Both the position numbers and the translations under genes were made by a program. A model generated the notes under the pieces. The model worked only from the letters and a program-made list of their open reading frames with translations, was not told the DNA's origin and made no database searches. Source: CBDCWQ01 sp965223435 (GTDB lineage: Bacteria; Myxococcota; Kuafuiibacteriia; Kuafuiibacteriales; Kuafuiibacteriaceae). From it: DNA of 64,000 nt. The DNA is taken from contig CBDCWQ010000020.1 of assembly GCA_965223435.1 (NCBI GenBank), forward strand, positions 372,001 through 436,000, written 5' to 3'. Shown here in pieces: positions 24,901-32,720 of this stretch; within the stretch, counting starts at the first letter, position 1; each line of letters begins with the position of its first letter.

Positions 24901-27698
24901 ACGTCTCAAGCACAGAGGACAATGCGAGTCGGAAGCGCCTGCACTTTGTGCCCAGTGAGGTTCGTTTGGTGGACGATTTCGATGAGGGCCCAGTCCGGAC
25001 GACTCCCGACAAGCGCACCACATCGTTGAGCAGGGAGCTGGGACTCAGCACGGTCTTTCATGGGACATTTTCGCATCGCCCCAATTTCGTGGACATGACA
25101 AAAATCCATACCCGGAACGAGGCGGAGGAAGAGACGGGGCTCGCACTGAAACTCGATTACGACGTGACGTCGGCGGGGTGGGCTGGTTACTACTCGCTGC
25201 TGGGTGGCATCGATATCTCGGGCTATGATGCCCTGACTTTCTTGGTTAGAGGGAAGGAAGGCGGTGAGACTTTTACGATTGGACTGACGGACCAAACCAG
25301 AGTTCAATACGATATCGGAGGCATCAATTTGGGTTCGGTTGACCTGTTCTTGCAAGGGGGTATTACGACTGAATGGAAGGAGGTGGTGGTCCCTCTCGCC
25401 CCATTGAAGGAACTCGGCGCGACCAAGGTAGATTTGAGGCAGGTCGGTGGCCTCCTTTTCGAATTGAGTCAGCACTTGAAGGGTACCGTCTTCGTAGACG
25501 ACATTGCGTTCAAGAAAGGGCAATGGTCTTTGGTTGATGGGGGTTCGGTCCCAACGCCGGATCATGGTGCCGATCGAGTCATCGATCCTGATGATGAGTC
25601 GGTCATTGAGGGACGGCTGCAGCCGGGTGAGATCGGAGCGTATGGCTACACGCTGTCGGAGGAAATCGAATCAAGCGAAGCCAAAATAACGTTGGTGTCG
25701 GGAGGACTGAGCAACACCACCTACGCGATACAATACAACAAGGTGAAAGATCCGGCATCTGTTGCCGGTGTCTTCATTGGTGTTTCACGGGACCTTCGTC
25801 CTTTCAACGGCGTGGAGTTTTTTGTTCGAGGCGACGGCCGTGCCCATACTTTTGACATAGGGTTTTTAGATATTATTGCCGACAATCGACAAGACGGGGT
25901 CCTGGGTGGATCGATCCACCGCTATCTTGAGAATGGCATCAACACCGAATGGCAACTTGTGCGGATTCCGCTGTCGGATTTCCGTGCGCTCGATTTTTCA
26001 AGAATGGTCTCGCTCATCTTCAACTTCTCAGACGAGGGGGAAGGCACCTTTTGGGTGCGAGGACTAAGATTTATTGATGATCTCGATTTTGATCCCAAGG
26101 ATGACCTGCCCGCATTGCATGTCGATGACTTCAACTACAGCGACCAGAATCTGCTTGGCCATTTTACGGGTGTATACAATCGCCTGCCATCGCTGTGTAC
26201 AGCAGAACGTTTGGAGAAGCCAGACGACGAAAAAGATGTTGTCGGCACAGACAAGATGCTCAGCGTCAACTACCAGAGGGATACGGAAGGCTGGTGCGGA
26301 TACTACTCTCGACTGGCATCTGTAGAGGGAGATCCTCTTAGGTTGTCCGAATACAACGCGGTGTCCTTCCAGGTGAAGGGGGCGACGGGTGGTGAGCGGT
26401 TCCAAGTCAAGATCGCTGACGCTGAGCATGACGTCGGGGGCATCTCGGTACCTGTCGCAGACGTCACAGACCTGCTGGAAGGCGGGGTGACGGACGAGTG
26501 GCAGACGGTTGTGGCACCTCTCGGTGCTTTGGCCAAGACCGGGCAGGTGGACCTCACCCGGCTTGTGACAATTGTCCTTGACTTTCATGCCACGGGAAAC
26601 GGAACCGTGTACATCGATGACTTGAAGTTTGTGGCTGTTCCCGAGGAGCCGGAGATCCCAAAGGTTGTCGTCGACGATTATTCCGAAGCAGATAGGAATT
26701 CGCTCGGGCACTTTAAGGGGGTGTTTTCACAAGCTCCCACCTCGTGTTCTGCGACCCATGTCCCGGATTCGCCAACCTCCGGTCCCATGATGCGTTTCGC
26801 CTATGACCGCAAGACTCAAGGTTTTTGTGGCTACGTGAGCCGGTTAAACGAGGAGGCTAAAGAGGGTATAGACGTTTCCAAACATGGTTCGCTTTCGTTC
26901 CGGGTCCGTGGAGAGGCGGGTGGCGAACGTTTTCAGGTTCGTCTCGCAGATCTTGACCACCAGGCGACGGAGACATCGGTTGCGCTGGGCGACGTGGGGG
27001 CCTTCATTCAGGGCGGAGTATCGACTGAATGGCAGACGGTTCGCATTTCTCTGGCGCCCTTCGCCGAGGTGCTCGACTTGACTCAAATGGCGAGTGTTGC
27101 GCTAGAGGTTCGGCACGTCGCCGAAGGTGCGGTCTACATAGACGATATCGAGTTCGTGGATGAACCGGGTAAAGTCATCGAAGAAATCGATACGTCGGTT
27201 TTCTTGGTAGACGACTTTGAGCTCGGCCCGCTTAACCGGCTTGGCCAAGCCAACAACACTTTCTCCGGGGCACCCTCATCATGTGTGGCGTATCGTATCT
27301 CGGAGACACTCCTGACTGGTGAAGTGCTACAGATCGACTACGATCAGAAGGACACGGGCTGGTGCGGGTACTACAGCCGCATGAATCCTGATGATAGCCC
27401 CTTGGACGTTTCCGGTTTTGGGGCGCTGACCCTGAAAGTAAGAGGCGCCTCTGGGCAGGAAAGGTTTCAGATCTATTTGGCCGACAACGAGGACCAGCAG
27501 CAGGATTCATCACGTTTGTTGGGGGACATTGGAGAATTCTTGGAGGGAGGGGTCACGGAGCAGTGGCAAACCGTGACTATCCCACTGACTCTCATCGATA
27601 CGGAATTCGACACAGGCAAAATGGGTACGATTATCGTTCAGTTTGATGAACCGGGACAGGGCACCATTTATCTCGATGATATTGGTTTTGCCCGCTGA
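21957..27698 (+). CDS. Giant lipoprotein: alpha/alpha-toroid domain plus five repeated beta-sandwich modules
   Basis: 1913 aa. The ATG at 21957 follows AGGAGG and opens a lipoprotein signal (WLAILALSAAVGC, lipid Cys near residue 20). Residues 30 to 560 are beta-rich and unassigned. Residues about 590 to 980 have the look of an (alpha/alpha)6 six-hairpin domain as in many glycan-acting enzymes: HTNGVWDRYDYSDRR, VAVEHNLDAYAVFRM (742 on), DEPDGRFYPGHG. From 1003 to the end are five modules of about 165 to 185 residues with the pattern VDDF...G(W/F)CGYYSR...F.V(R/K)G..G.ERFQ(V/I)...EWQTV..PL...GT(V/I)Y(I/L)DDI, similar in style to CIA30/galactose-binding-like carbohydrate-binding domains. Probably a surface glycan-binding enzyme or its relic; substrate unknown. 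Confidence 0.78.
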   Translation: MKLSSPKWLAILALSAAVGCAKSSSTRNNDQSVRIDAGSRSIRLTQYFEPQVVVSNLNGAVPDGREVSVRSLGAESLGQVLVRPQAALDGVGLFLANETTILTSYGDQIPDLAYVLTVERLDDGYRVVGTADSGTLNMTRISSREPRSSAELENGEEMVFQKPLIPDLSYEWVAANGQRGKGLLVVSPSSTSEMTSIVHNAIRGDFAPPVFYEWRENNRKAFGPPEATNVLLIAPDRSNPLYQDRLGIPPGVVSYYKAEGDAIPALPYRLRTESDGSLVAETALGQVDINSCGNGKLCYTWKTSEGEGKGQLVRLTQDVGTVRVRAGEPTVLTAHLERAPLPGDVLEWHAEHGTILGEGQRIGYVPATDFSGMDRVRFLVKRGKLIVEERLFRLPVSPIRKRLIVTEVLRQDGHIVMRGRAENIADPGLFKVAAYFHEDVYYPVSQNHVLPLQPDGRFVFEAKAGPEVDRVVLHLIRDNVDPDDEQHCQNPWRSPPVPGQCTGVFDFFYNSKARVPLEINDTDSLAFVSFPLEEESKQADPQLAFLERRISKTRLLYRGTPTNSGEIEPDPSAPPGARLLRSYDHHDQVYLYDIALGIMAFVHAGEQKHAKSLLDGLKYLQIDGSEKGRKDGSWYFSYDPDGRTIYPLAASWHTNGVWDRYDYSDRRVSGAIAWAAMAVASYRLKYPEDSSYNDMLFGVVEYLERNLIDLEYAGIKSRPLRFQDGDRASTGDWDESKTVAVEHNLDAYAVFRMVAKITNDSKYIERADGIRSFVQSMWDEPDGRFYPGHGNSDGANTTDIFMDPQSWGLLSMGHDPSFLSRYSRGLEYNYNNFFEPLGALTRVTSEGVTVSALPGFFDHYRAGQDILDGAHQLVWTEGTLGMIMAMQMVEKATGEREQFTRYGVSYDAHKLLALMNQYQDERGGVSYATWNAVRDDLSHDPSIAGVAWLYFANHGFNPFDPDFGDKQANKTPYEGPGKYEIDVSSTEDNASRKRLHFVPSEVRLVDDFDEGPVRTTPDKRTTSLSRELGLSTVFHGTFSHRPNFVDMTKIHTRNEAEEETGLALKLDYDVTSAGWAGYYSLLGGIDISGYDALTFLVRGKEGGETFTIGLTDQTRVQYDIGGINLGSVDLFLQGGITTEWKEVVVPLAPLKELGATKVDLRQVGGLLFELSQHLKGTVFVDDIAFKKGQWSLVDGGSVPTPDHGADRVIDPDDESVIEGRLQPGEIGAYGYTLSEEIESSEAKITLVSGGLSNTTYAIQYNKVKDPASVAGVFIGVSRDLRPFNGVEFFVRGDGRAHTFDIGFLDIIADNRQDGVLGGSIHRYLENGINTEWQLVRIPLSDFRALDFSRMVSLIFNFSDEGEGTFWVRGLRFIDDLDFDPKDDLPALHVDDFNYSDQNLLGHFTGVYNRLPSLCTAERLEKPDDEKDVVGTDKMLSVNYQRDTEGWCGYYSRLASVEGDPLRLSEYNAVSFQVKGATGGERFQVKIADAEHDVGGISVPVADVTDLLEGGVTDEWQTVVAPLGALAKTGQVDLTRLVTIVLDFHATGNGTVYIDDLKFVAVPEEPEIPKVVVDDYSEADRNSLGHFKGVFSQAPTSCSATHVPDSPTSGPMMRFAYDRKTQGFCGYVSRLNEEAKEGIDVSKHGSLSFRVRGEAGGERFQVRLADLDHQATETSVALGDVGAFIQGGVSTEWQTVRISLAPFAEVLDLTQMASVALEVRHVAEGAVYIDDIEFVDEPGKVIEEIDTSVFLVDDFELGPLNRLGQANNTFSGAPSSCVAYRISETLLTGEVLQIDYDQKDTGWCGYYSRMNPDDSPLDVSGFGALTLKVRGASGQERFQIYLADNEDQQQDSSRLLGDIGEFLEGGVTEQWQTVTIPLTLIDTEFDTGKMGTIIVQFDEPGQGTIYLDDIGFAR

Positions 27699-28004
27699 AC
27701 AGTGCACCACTTCGCGTCGAGGCTGACAAAGCTCGTTTGGAAATAGCTGGCGCACGCGCACGTTTACGTTTACGAAACTCGTACACGATTTCACGTGCCC
27801 CTCGGTGATTTCATGTGCATGCGACGAACGAGTTAGCGCGTGACGACTTTGTTTGTCGTCGGCAAACAAGCAATCTCCTTTGACATGCGCTGCGGTCGTG
27901 ACTCAAGATGGCTGGCGTACATCAACGCACAAAGACTCCATCTGTTGTGCCGAACATGCCGGCAACCGCATTGGCGTCTTTTAGGAAGCAAAGGAATATT
28001 GCAA
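27699..28004. other. Intergenic region
   Basis: 306 bases. Contains TTGACA near 27878 with only a weak -10 (TCAAGA, 17 bases on) and a small GACGAC-TTTGTTT-GTCGTC hairpin at 27841-27859. I see no gene here. Confidence 0.4.
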
Positions 28005-30767
28005 ATGAATACACACGCCACCAAGCCCCAGATCGCAAACACGCTTATGTGGGCATTGATTTCCCTCGCAGTAGCGAGCTGCTCGAGAGCCGATCCCAGT
28101 GCAGTCAACGAAGAAAGCATCATCGGTGGATCACCCACTACGATAGAGGTGACACCGTGGTTGGTCTCCATTCGTGCGGGTCGAAGCGACTACGACGGCT
28201 CTAGTCACCGCTGCTCTGGCGCCATTCTCAGCGAGCGTTGGATCTTGACGACGGCGCGGTGCCTGCATTCTCCGCTTCCGTCAAGGCGCGACTATTTTTC
28301 TCGCCTCAACTACTGGAGGGCCCACTATCTATGGGTCGCGGCCGGTGTCACGAGGCAAGACACCGAGTCGGGCACCCGAGGTCAGCGTCGTGAAATCGAA
28401 AGCTACATCATCCATGAAGATTATGACGAGATCAAAATCCAGCCCGGGGTTGGATCACGCCGCAGCCGTGGCCAATATGATATCGCGCTCTTGCGGCTGT
28501 CCTCACCGCTTGACCTTTCGCAACCGGGTGTCGCGGCTATCGACCGTTTGACTTCAGAGCAAGAGGTGTTGCTGGCGGCTCCCGGAAGACTCGCCACGCT
28601 TGCCGGCTGGGGGTATACCGAGAAAGGTGGTCGCGGCTCTAGAACCGATGAATTGTTACAACTTGTCGTGCCCATTGTTTCGAACGAGCTTGCGATGAAA
28701 CTCTATCCAAAAGAACGCCAGATTTCAGATTTGCAGTTGGCCGCAGGCGATCTCACCGGCGAAAAATCGATCTGCGGAGATCGCGGCAGCCCACTTGTTG
28801 CGTGGGATCCATTTGCCGGACGACAAAAGCTCTTGGGACTCGCGAGCTGGGGTGGTGGGTGTGGGGAGCCGGACTCACCTGGAATGTATGTTCGTGTCTC
28901 CGCCTATCAAGACTGGATCGACCAGCACATGGTTGAAGAGCCTAAGGCTAAGGGATGGTTTCAATTTACTTCTCTAACCGATGAACAATTCGTGGAGGGG
29001 CAAGTCAACATCGAGGCTGAGGCCACCGATGGTCGAGTCCTGTCCCGAGTCGAGTTTAAGCTGCCTGGCGGTACGATGACGGATCGAATCCCGCCCTATC
29101 GGGTCACGTGGGACAGTACGAGCCTCCTCGCCGGCAAGTACGCCTTGGCGGCCAAAGCGTTTGACGAGTACGGCATGGAGGTTGCGTCCATTTCGATCCC
29201 GGTCCACGTCATTAACACTGAGGAACAACCCAACACCTTTTTGATCACGAATTTCGAAAGCTACGCCATGAGTGAATGGTGGAGAACAGCTACAGGAAAC
29301 CCTCATGACAACTGGAAGGTCGCGCCCTTTCGGGGTCACCGAGCCCTCATTGCTCGAGCTTCGCTTTTTGACGGCGACTTCCACAACACGATTTCCGAGC
29401 ACCATACCAGCGATGTTGGGCGCAGCAACGGTCCCTTCCGGAGAATCTTGACCCACATGAAACAACTTCGAATGTGGGCAAAAAATGGAGGTACGGTCGA
29501 CATGGAACTTAGCTTGATTCTCAATGAGCTGGACGGCGAAGAATGGCAATCGAAACATCGAGCGCGCCTGAGCGACGACTACGAGGTGGTTCGATTCGAA
29601 CTCGATCAAGACGCGTTCGAACTGATCAACGAAGGATCTCCTGACAGCGCTGACGGCGATCGGCAACTGAGTCTGCGACATGTGCAAATCAAGCTACACT
29701 TCAGCGGAATTGACGCCACCTTGGACGACGAACTTGTTATCCACGTCGATGATATTGTTGCGGATGCGTTGCAGGAAGTACCAAGCATCGGCAATACCCT
29801 CTTCGATTTTGTGGGCGACCAGGAGGAATGGACCACCTTTGGCGGGGGCGTGCCTGATCTGTTCTCAGGCTTCGGCACTCTTTCGTATACCAATGCTGGC
29901 CCGAAGGCCCTCGGGGGCTTCACCCGCTCAATGGGGGACACCCTGACGTTGCTGGCGGGAGACACCCTCGTTTTGAGAGGGCGATGCGATAGACCCGCAC
30001 TCATCACCTTTGGATTTTCGGAGAACGGAGGAGAACAATGGTCTGGCCCAGAGATGCCCTTCGAGGATTTCGCGAGCGTTTCCTTGAGGCCCGAGCATTT
30101 CACCTCGTCCAATGCACCCATAAGCGGTCGCCCCGACTTCGATCAGGTCAAAGCTGTGTCCTTCTTGGTCCGCGACGTTGATGATGACTTCGACACGACA
30201 CAGTCTGACGTCCGATGTTCCCTTCAGCATGTATTCACACAACGCAACGACATCACTGTCTACGAAGATGCAGAGGACAAACTGAGTAGACGATGGCATA
30301 TCTACGACAATCGCTCCGAGGCTGCGCAGTTTGTTAATCGGTTCGACCACGACCGAAACAGCCGGGTCATCGAACTGCTGCCAGGCGACGGCAATCCAGT
30401 TCAGGATGGATTTGCCCTTGAGACTGAGGACGGCCTATGGAACAATTCCGACCAGCGTATACTCCAGTGGAGTATGCAATTTGACTCAAGATTTATGATT
30501 TACGTCGATGTAGAAACCACCATCGGGCAAAAGTACATCTACTACACAAGAGCCGCGACGAACGTTCGAAACCCGAACCCCAGATACATTCACGTCGGTC
30601 TTGGAGCAGTCCATGACGGGCAATGGCACACGATTACCCGAAATCTGCAGGATGATCTGCGTGTCGATCCAACGCAGAATGCCGACGCAAAAATTCTTTC
30701 GGTGAATCGGTTTTTGGTGCGTGGCAGAGGCCGCCTAGACGACATCCGCATGCTCGATGAAAACTAG
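28005..30767 (+). CDS. Trypsin-fold lipoprotein with lost catalytic His and Ser, plus Ig-like and sugar-binding-like domains
   Basis: 920 aa. The ATG at 28005 follows AAGGA and opens a lipoprotein signal (ISLAVASC, Cys26). Residues 39 to 305 are a chymotrypsin-fold (S1) domain: the activation-site start IIGG (39-42), disulfide Cys70/Cys86, Asp159 in YDIALLRL, GWG and SWGGGCG. But His57 is Arg85 (TTARC for TAAHC) and Ser195 is Arg260 (GDRGSP for GDSGGP), so proteolysis is very unlikely. An Ig-like domain (about 310 to 405) and two beta-sandwich modules (about 410 to 590 and 600 to 740), then a further one to the end, follow. It may be a binding protein derived from a protease. It follows the giant lipoprotein on the same strand. 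Confidence 0.85.
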   Translation: MNTHATKPQIANTLMWALISLAVASCSRADPSAVNEESIIGGSPTTIEVTPWLVSIRAGRSDYDGSSHRCSGAILSERWILTTARCLHSPLPSRRDYFSRLNYWRAHYLWVAAGVTRQDTESGTRGQRREIESYIIHEDYDEIKIQPGVGSRRSRGQYDIALLRLSSPLDLSQPGVAAIDRLTSEQEVLLAAPGRLATLAGWGYTEKGGRGSRTDELLQLVVPIVSNELAMKLYPKERQISDLQLAAGDLTGEKSICGDRGSPLVAWDPFAGRQKLLGLASWGGGCGEPDSPGMYVRVSAYQDWIDQHMVEEPKAKGWFQFTSLTDEQFVEGQVNIEAEATDGRVLSRVEFKLPGGTMTDRIPPYRVTWDSTSLLAGKYALAAKAFDEYGMEVASISIPVHVINTEEQPNTFLITNFESYAMSEWWRTATGNPHDNWKVAPFRGHRALIARASLFDGDFHNTISEHHTSDVGRSNGPFRRILTHMKQLRMWAKNGGTVDMELSLILNELDGEEWQSKHRARLSDDYEVVRFELDQDAFELINEGSPDSADGDRQLSLRHVQIKLHFSGIDATLDDELVIHVDDIVADALQEVPSIGNTLFDFVGDQEEWTTFGGGVPDLFSGFGTLSYTNAGPKALGGFTRSMGDTLTLLAGDTLVLRGRCDRPALITFGFSENGGEQWSGPEMPFEDFASVSLRPEHFTSSNAPISGRPDFDQVKAVSFLVRDVDDDFDTTQSDVRCSLQHVFTQRNDITVYEDAEDKLSRRWHIYDNRSEAAQFVNRFDHDRNSRVIELLPGDGNPVQDGFALETEDGLWNNSDQRILQWSMQFDSRFMIYVDVETTIGQKYIYYTRAATNVRNPNPRYIHVGLGAVHDGQWHTITRNLQDDLRVDPTQNADAKILSVNRFLVRGRGRLDDIRMLDEN

Positions 30768-30799
30768 GCTCTATACCCTCAGTTCACTTTCCCCAGGGA

Positions 30800-31033
30800 C
30801 TAGGGCATTCGTTTCAGGTGGAGCACAGTATGCTGTGCAAGGGGCGCCGTGAAGGTTGTGTCCCCGGCGCCTTCGACGTGGCCAGCCGGCTTCTGTTCTC
30901 CCGTGAAGGGGTTGAGCCACGTCACTTTGAAACGGGGCAATGGGCCCGTTTCCCCCTTGGCTCTTGCCAGCGTGGATGGTTTGAAGGCGACCATGGGACC
31001 GAGCTGTGGTCTCGGTGTCGCGATGGGGGCCGG
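30800..31033 (-). pseudogene. Remnant of a collagen-binding-type C-terminal domain
   Basis: This open stretch lacks a credible start but encodes VTWLNPFTGEQKP, then GDTTFTAPL and TVLHLKRMP before the stop. That is the pattern (W.(D/N)P.TGE...TF.AP...VL.L) of the small C-terminal domain found after DUF4038-type glycoside hydrolases and called a putative collagen-binding domain. An in-frame TGA lies just before 31033. It is on the same strand as, and 14 bases after, the LamG lipoprotein gene. I read it as the end of a decayed gene; the family match is from memory of the pattern. Confidence 0.4.
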
Positions 31034-31047
31034 TCACTCCCTTTGTG

Positions 31048-32169
31048 CTAGAATTCAAAGGAACACCTGCGAATGCCGATGACGTATCCATCCACATAGA
31101 CCTCGCCTCTCAAGCGGGTGGCGTGACATTCTGTCGCTTTTTCTGGTGCACCGGCGGGATGCTTTGTGCAAGAGCGACTCTCGACCGTCTTCGGATCGAA
31201 CTCGATTGTTTGCATCGTGTTGTTCCTCACATTGGTCGTTTGCACCCAGACTGAGCCGTCCGCGTCGTTCACGCCACCGTAGCAATCCAAGCAAACGCCT
31301 GCCGAGTCTGCACCTACGATCTGCACCACTTCCGAGGCCGACAAAGCTCTTCGCACCACCATCACTTCATCGATCCACCCACCAAAATCGCCCCAGCCGT
31401 TCCGTGAACCCGGGTTGTTGTAGTCGTGTCGGCCGATCAGTACCGTTCGAGGGCTGTCGATGAGCTTGCTTGAGGACTCATTTCGCTTCTCGTCTTTGAG
31501 CTTCCCGTCGATAAACAAGCGAACATAGGTGCCGTCGTAGGTCATGGCGACGTGATGAAATTGATCGCTTAGAAAGTAGTCGAAATGATTCTCTTGTGGA
31601 CCAGCCCCGGAGCTTGAGACGACCCCTTGGCGCGCACCTCCGGCGTGAATCCAGCCTCTGATCTGCCCGCTGCGATCGAGAACGATCGCCGTGCTGTCAC
31701 GTTGATGGCTTCCCATTTCAATGATTCGACCGTGTTTCGAACCGGTCTGGTCGGACTTGATCCAGGCCATGAGCGTCAGCTCGTCTCCGTCCGGGCCGCC
31801 GAATGCGTCACCGATGGAAATGGAACCCTTTGTTTTGACGATGGGCCGAACGTTTTGGGTAAAATCGAACGCACGACCAACCTTTCCTTTGCTGTACGCG
31901 TCATTTTTGCTCACCATGGGTATCGACCCGTTCATGATGTCGGCGTCGATCGCACTTTTTTCCGAATCGTCGCCCCGCCAGAGCGCTACCGTTTGATACG
32001 GCACCTGGCCACAGGCGCTTTCCTGAAGTTTTGGCCTCTTTGTTTGAGCGCTGAGGCTGACCTCAGCGAGACCGTCCCCGAATGGACCTGAGTTTTCGGC
32101 AGTTGTGTCGCATGCGATCACACTGAGTGTTGTCCAGATGACCCATAACATTTCATGGTGTGTTTTCAT
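31048..32169 (-). CDS. LamG (concanavalin-fold) domain lipoprotein
   Basis: 373 aa. The ATG at 32169 follows AGGAG and opens a lipoprotein signal with lipobox LSVIAC. Residues 55 to 290 are a LamG/pentraxin-like jelly roll: GRAFDFT, LTLMAWIK, FHHVAMTYDGTYVRLFIDGK, GWIDEVMVVRRALSASEV. The last 80 residues carry a Cys-containing tail (CLDCYGG and others). The domain usually binds glycans or proteins. It is the only exported gene on the minus strand in this block and is divergent from the 2318-aa protein. The longer in-frame extension to 32676 has no coding look and is rejected. Confidence 0.85.
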   Translation of the reverse strand: MKTHHEMLWVIWTTLSVIACDTTAENSGPFGDGLAEVSLSAQTKRPKLQESACGQVPYQTVALWRGDDSEKSAIDADIMNGSIPMVSKNDAYSKGKVGRAFDFTQNVRPIVKTKGSISIGDAFGGPDGDELTLMAWIKSDQTGSKHGRIIEMGSHQRDSTAIVLDRSGQIRGWIHAGGARQGVVSSSGAGPQENHFDYFLSDQFHHVAMTYDGTYVRLFIDGKLKDEKRNESSSKLIDSPRTVLIGRHDYNNPGSRNGWGDFGGWIDEVMVVRRALSASEVVQIVGADSAGVCLDCYGGVNDADGSVWVQTTNVRNNTMQTIEFDPKTVESRSCTKHPAGAPEKATECHATRLRGEVYVDGYVIGIRRCSFEF

Positions 32170-32720
32170 TTCGGCTCCTCGTGGCTGGGCGTACCCGCCG
32201 GCGGAAGGCAACAGCAACTCTTGGACCAGCGTCTCAGGAGGGGCACAAGGCGGTCCTTTTCGATTGGTTGGATCCAATCGGACGGAATTGGCTGATGAGA
32301 CTTGACCTCGGGTGCAGAGCCTAGACCCCACATTCGTGTGCAATCTACGACGCAATCGCAACCCAAACCCCATCTCGGTTCTCTTGCAACGCATTCCCTC
32401 GACGTTTGGGTTCGTGAGGACGGATTGGCTTCGCCGAGGACGGATTGGCTTCGCCGAGGAGTGGCCCTTGTCCGAGCAATCGCGTCCCTGGTGGGACCGC
32501 GGATACCCGTATTTATCTTGGCACGCGAGGGCGTGGAACCGCAGCCTCCGAAGCTCGCAACGAGCATTGACTTTTGGCCCTGGGCGGCGTGAGGTGCACC
32601 GGCTGACTGACCAGGGGTCGGGCGTGTGCGTAGCTGCATGGAGGCGGCAAGCATCCAGCAAGATTTTCATGGGCATTCTCCGATTCCGGAGGGATTGGGG
32701 CGTGCCGTGCTGGAGGGGTG
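32170..32720. other. Divergent intergenic region
   Basis: 551 bases between two genes that diverge, so promoters for both must lie here. I see a tandem repeat at 32416-32460 and a small CTCCG-ATTC-CGGAG hairpin near 32666, but no confident promoter and no gene. Confidence 0.5.
32416..32460. repeat. Tandem duplication of a 20-base unit
   Basis: Two exact copies of GAGGACGGATTGGCTTCGCC (32416-32435, 32436-32455) followed by GAGGA, the start of a third. Confidence 0.85.

Noticed and set aside
32170..32676. 169-codon N-terminal extension of the LamG lipoprotein
   Set aside because: It would place the clear signal peptide and lipobox in mid-protein, and a good ribosome site precedes the ATG at 32169.
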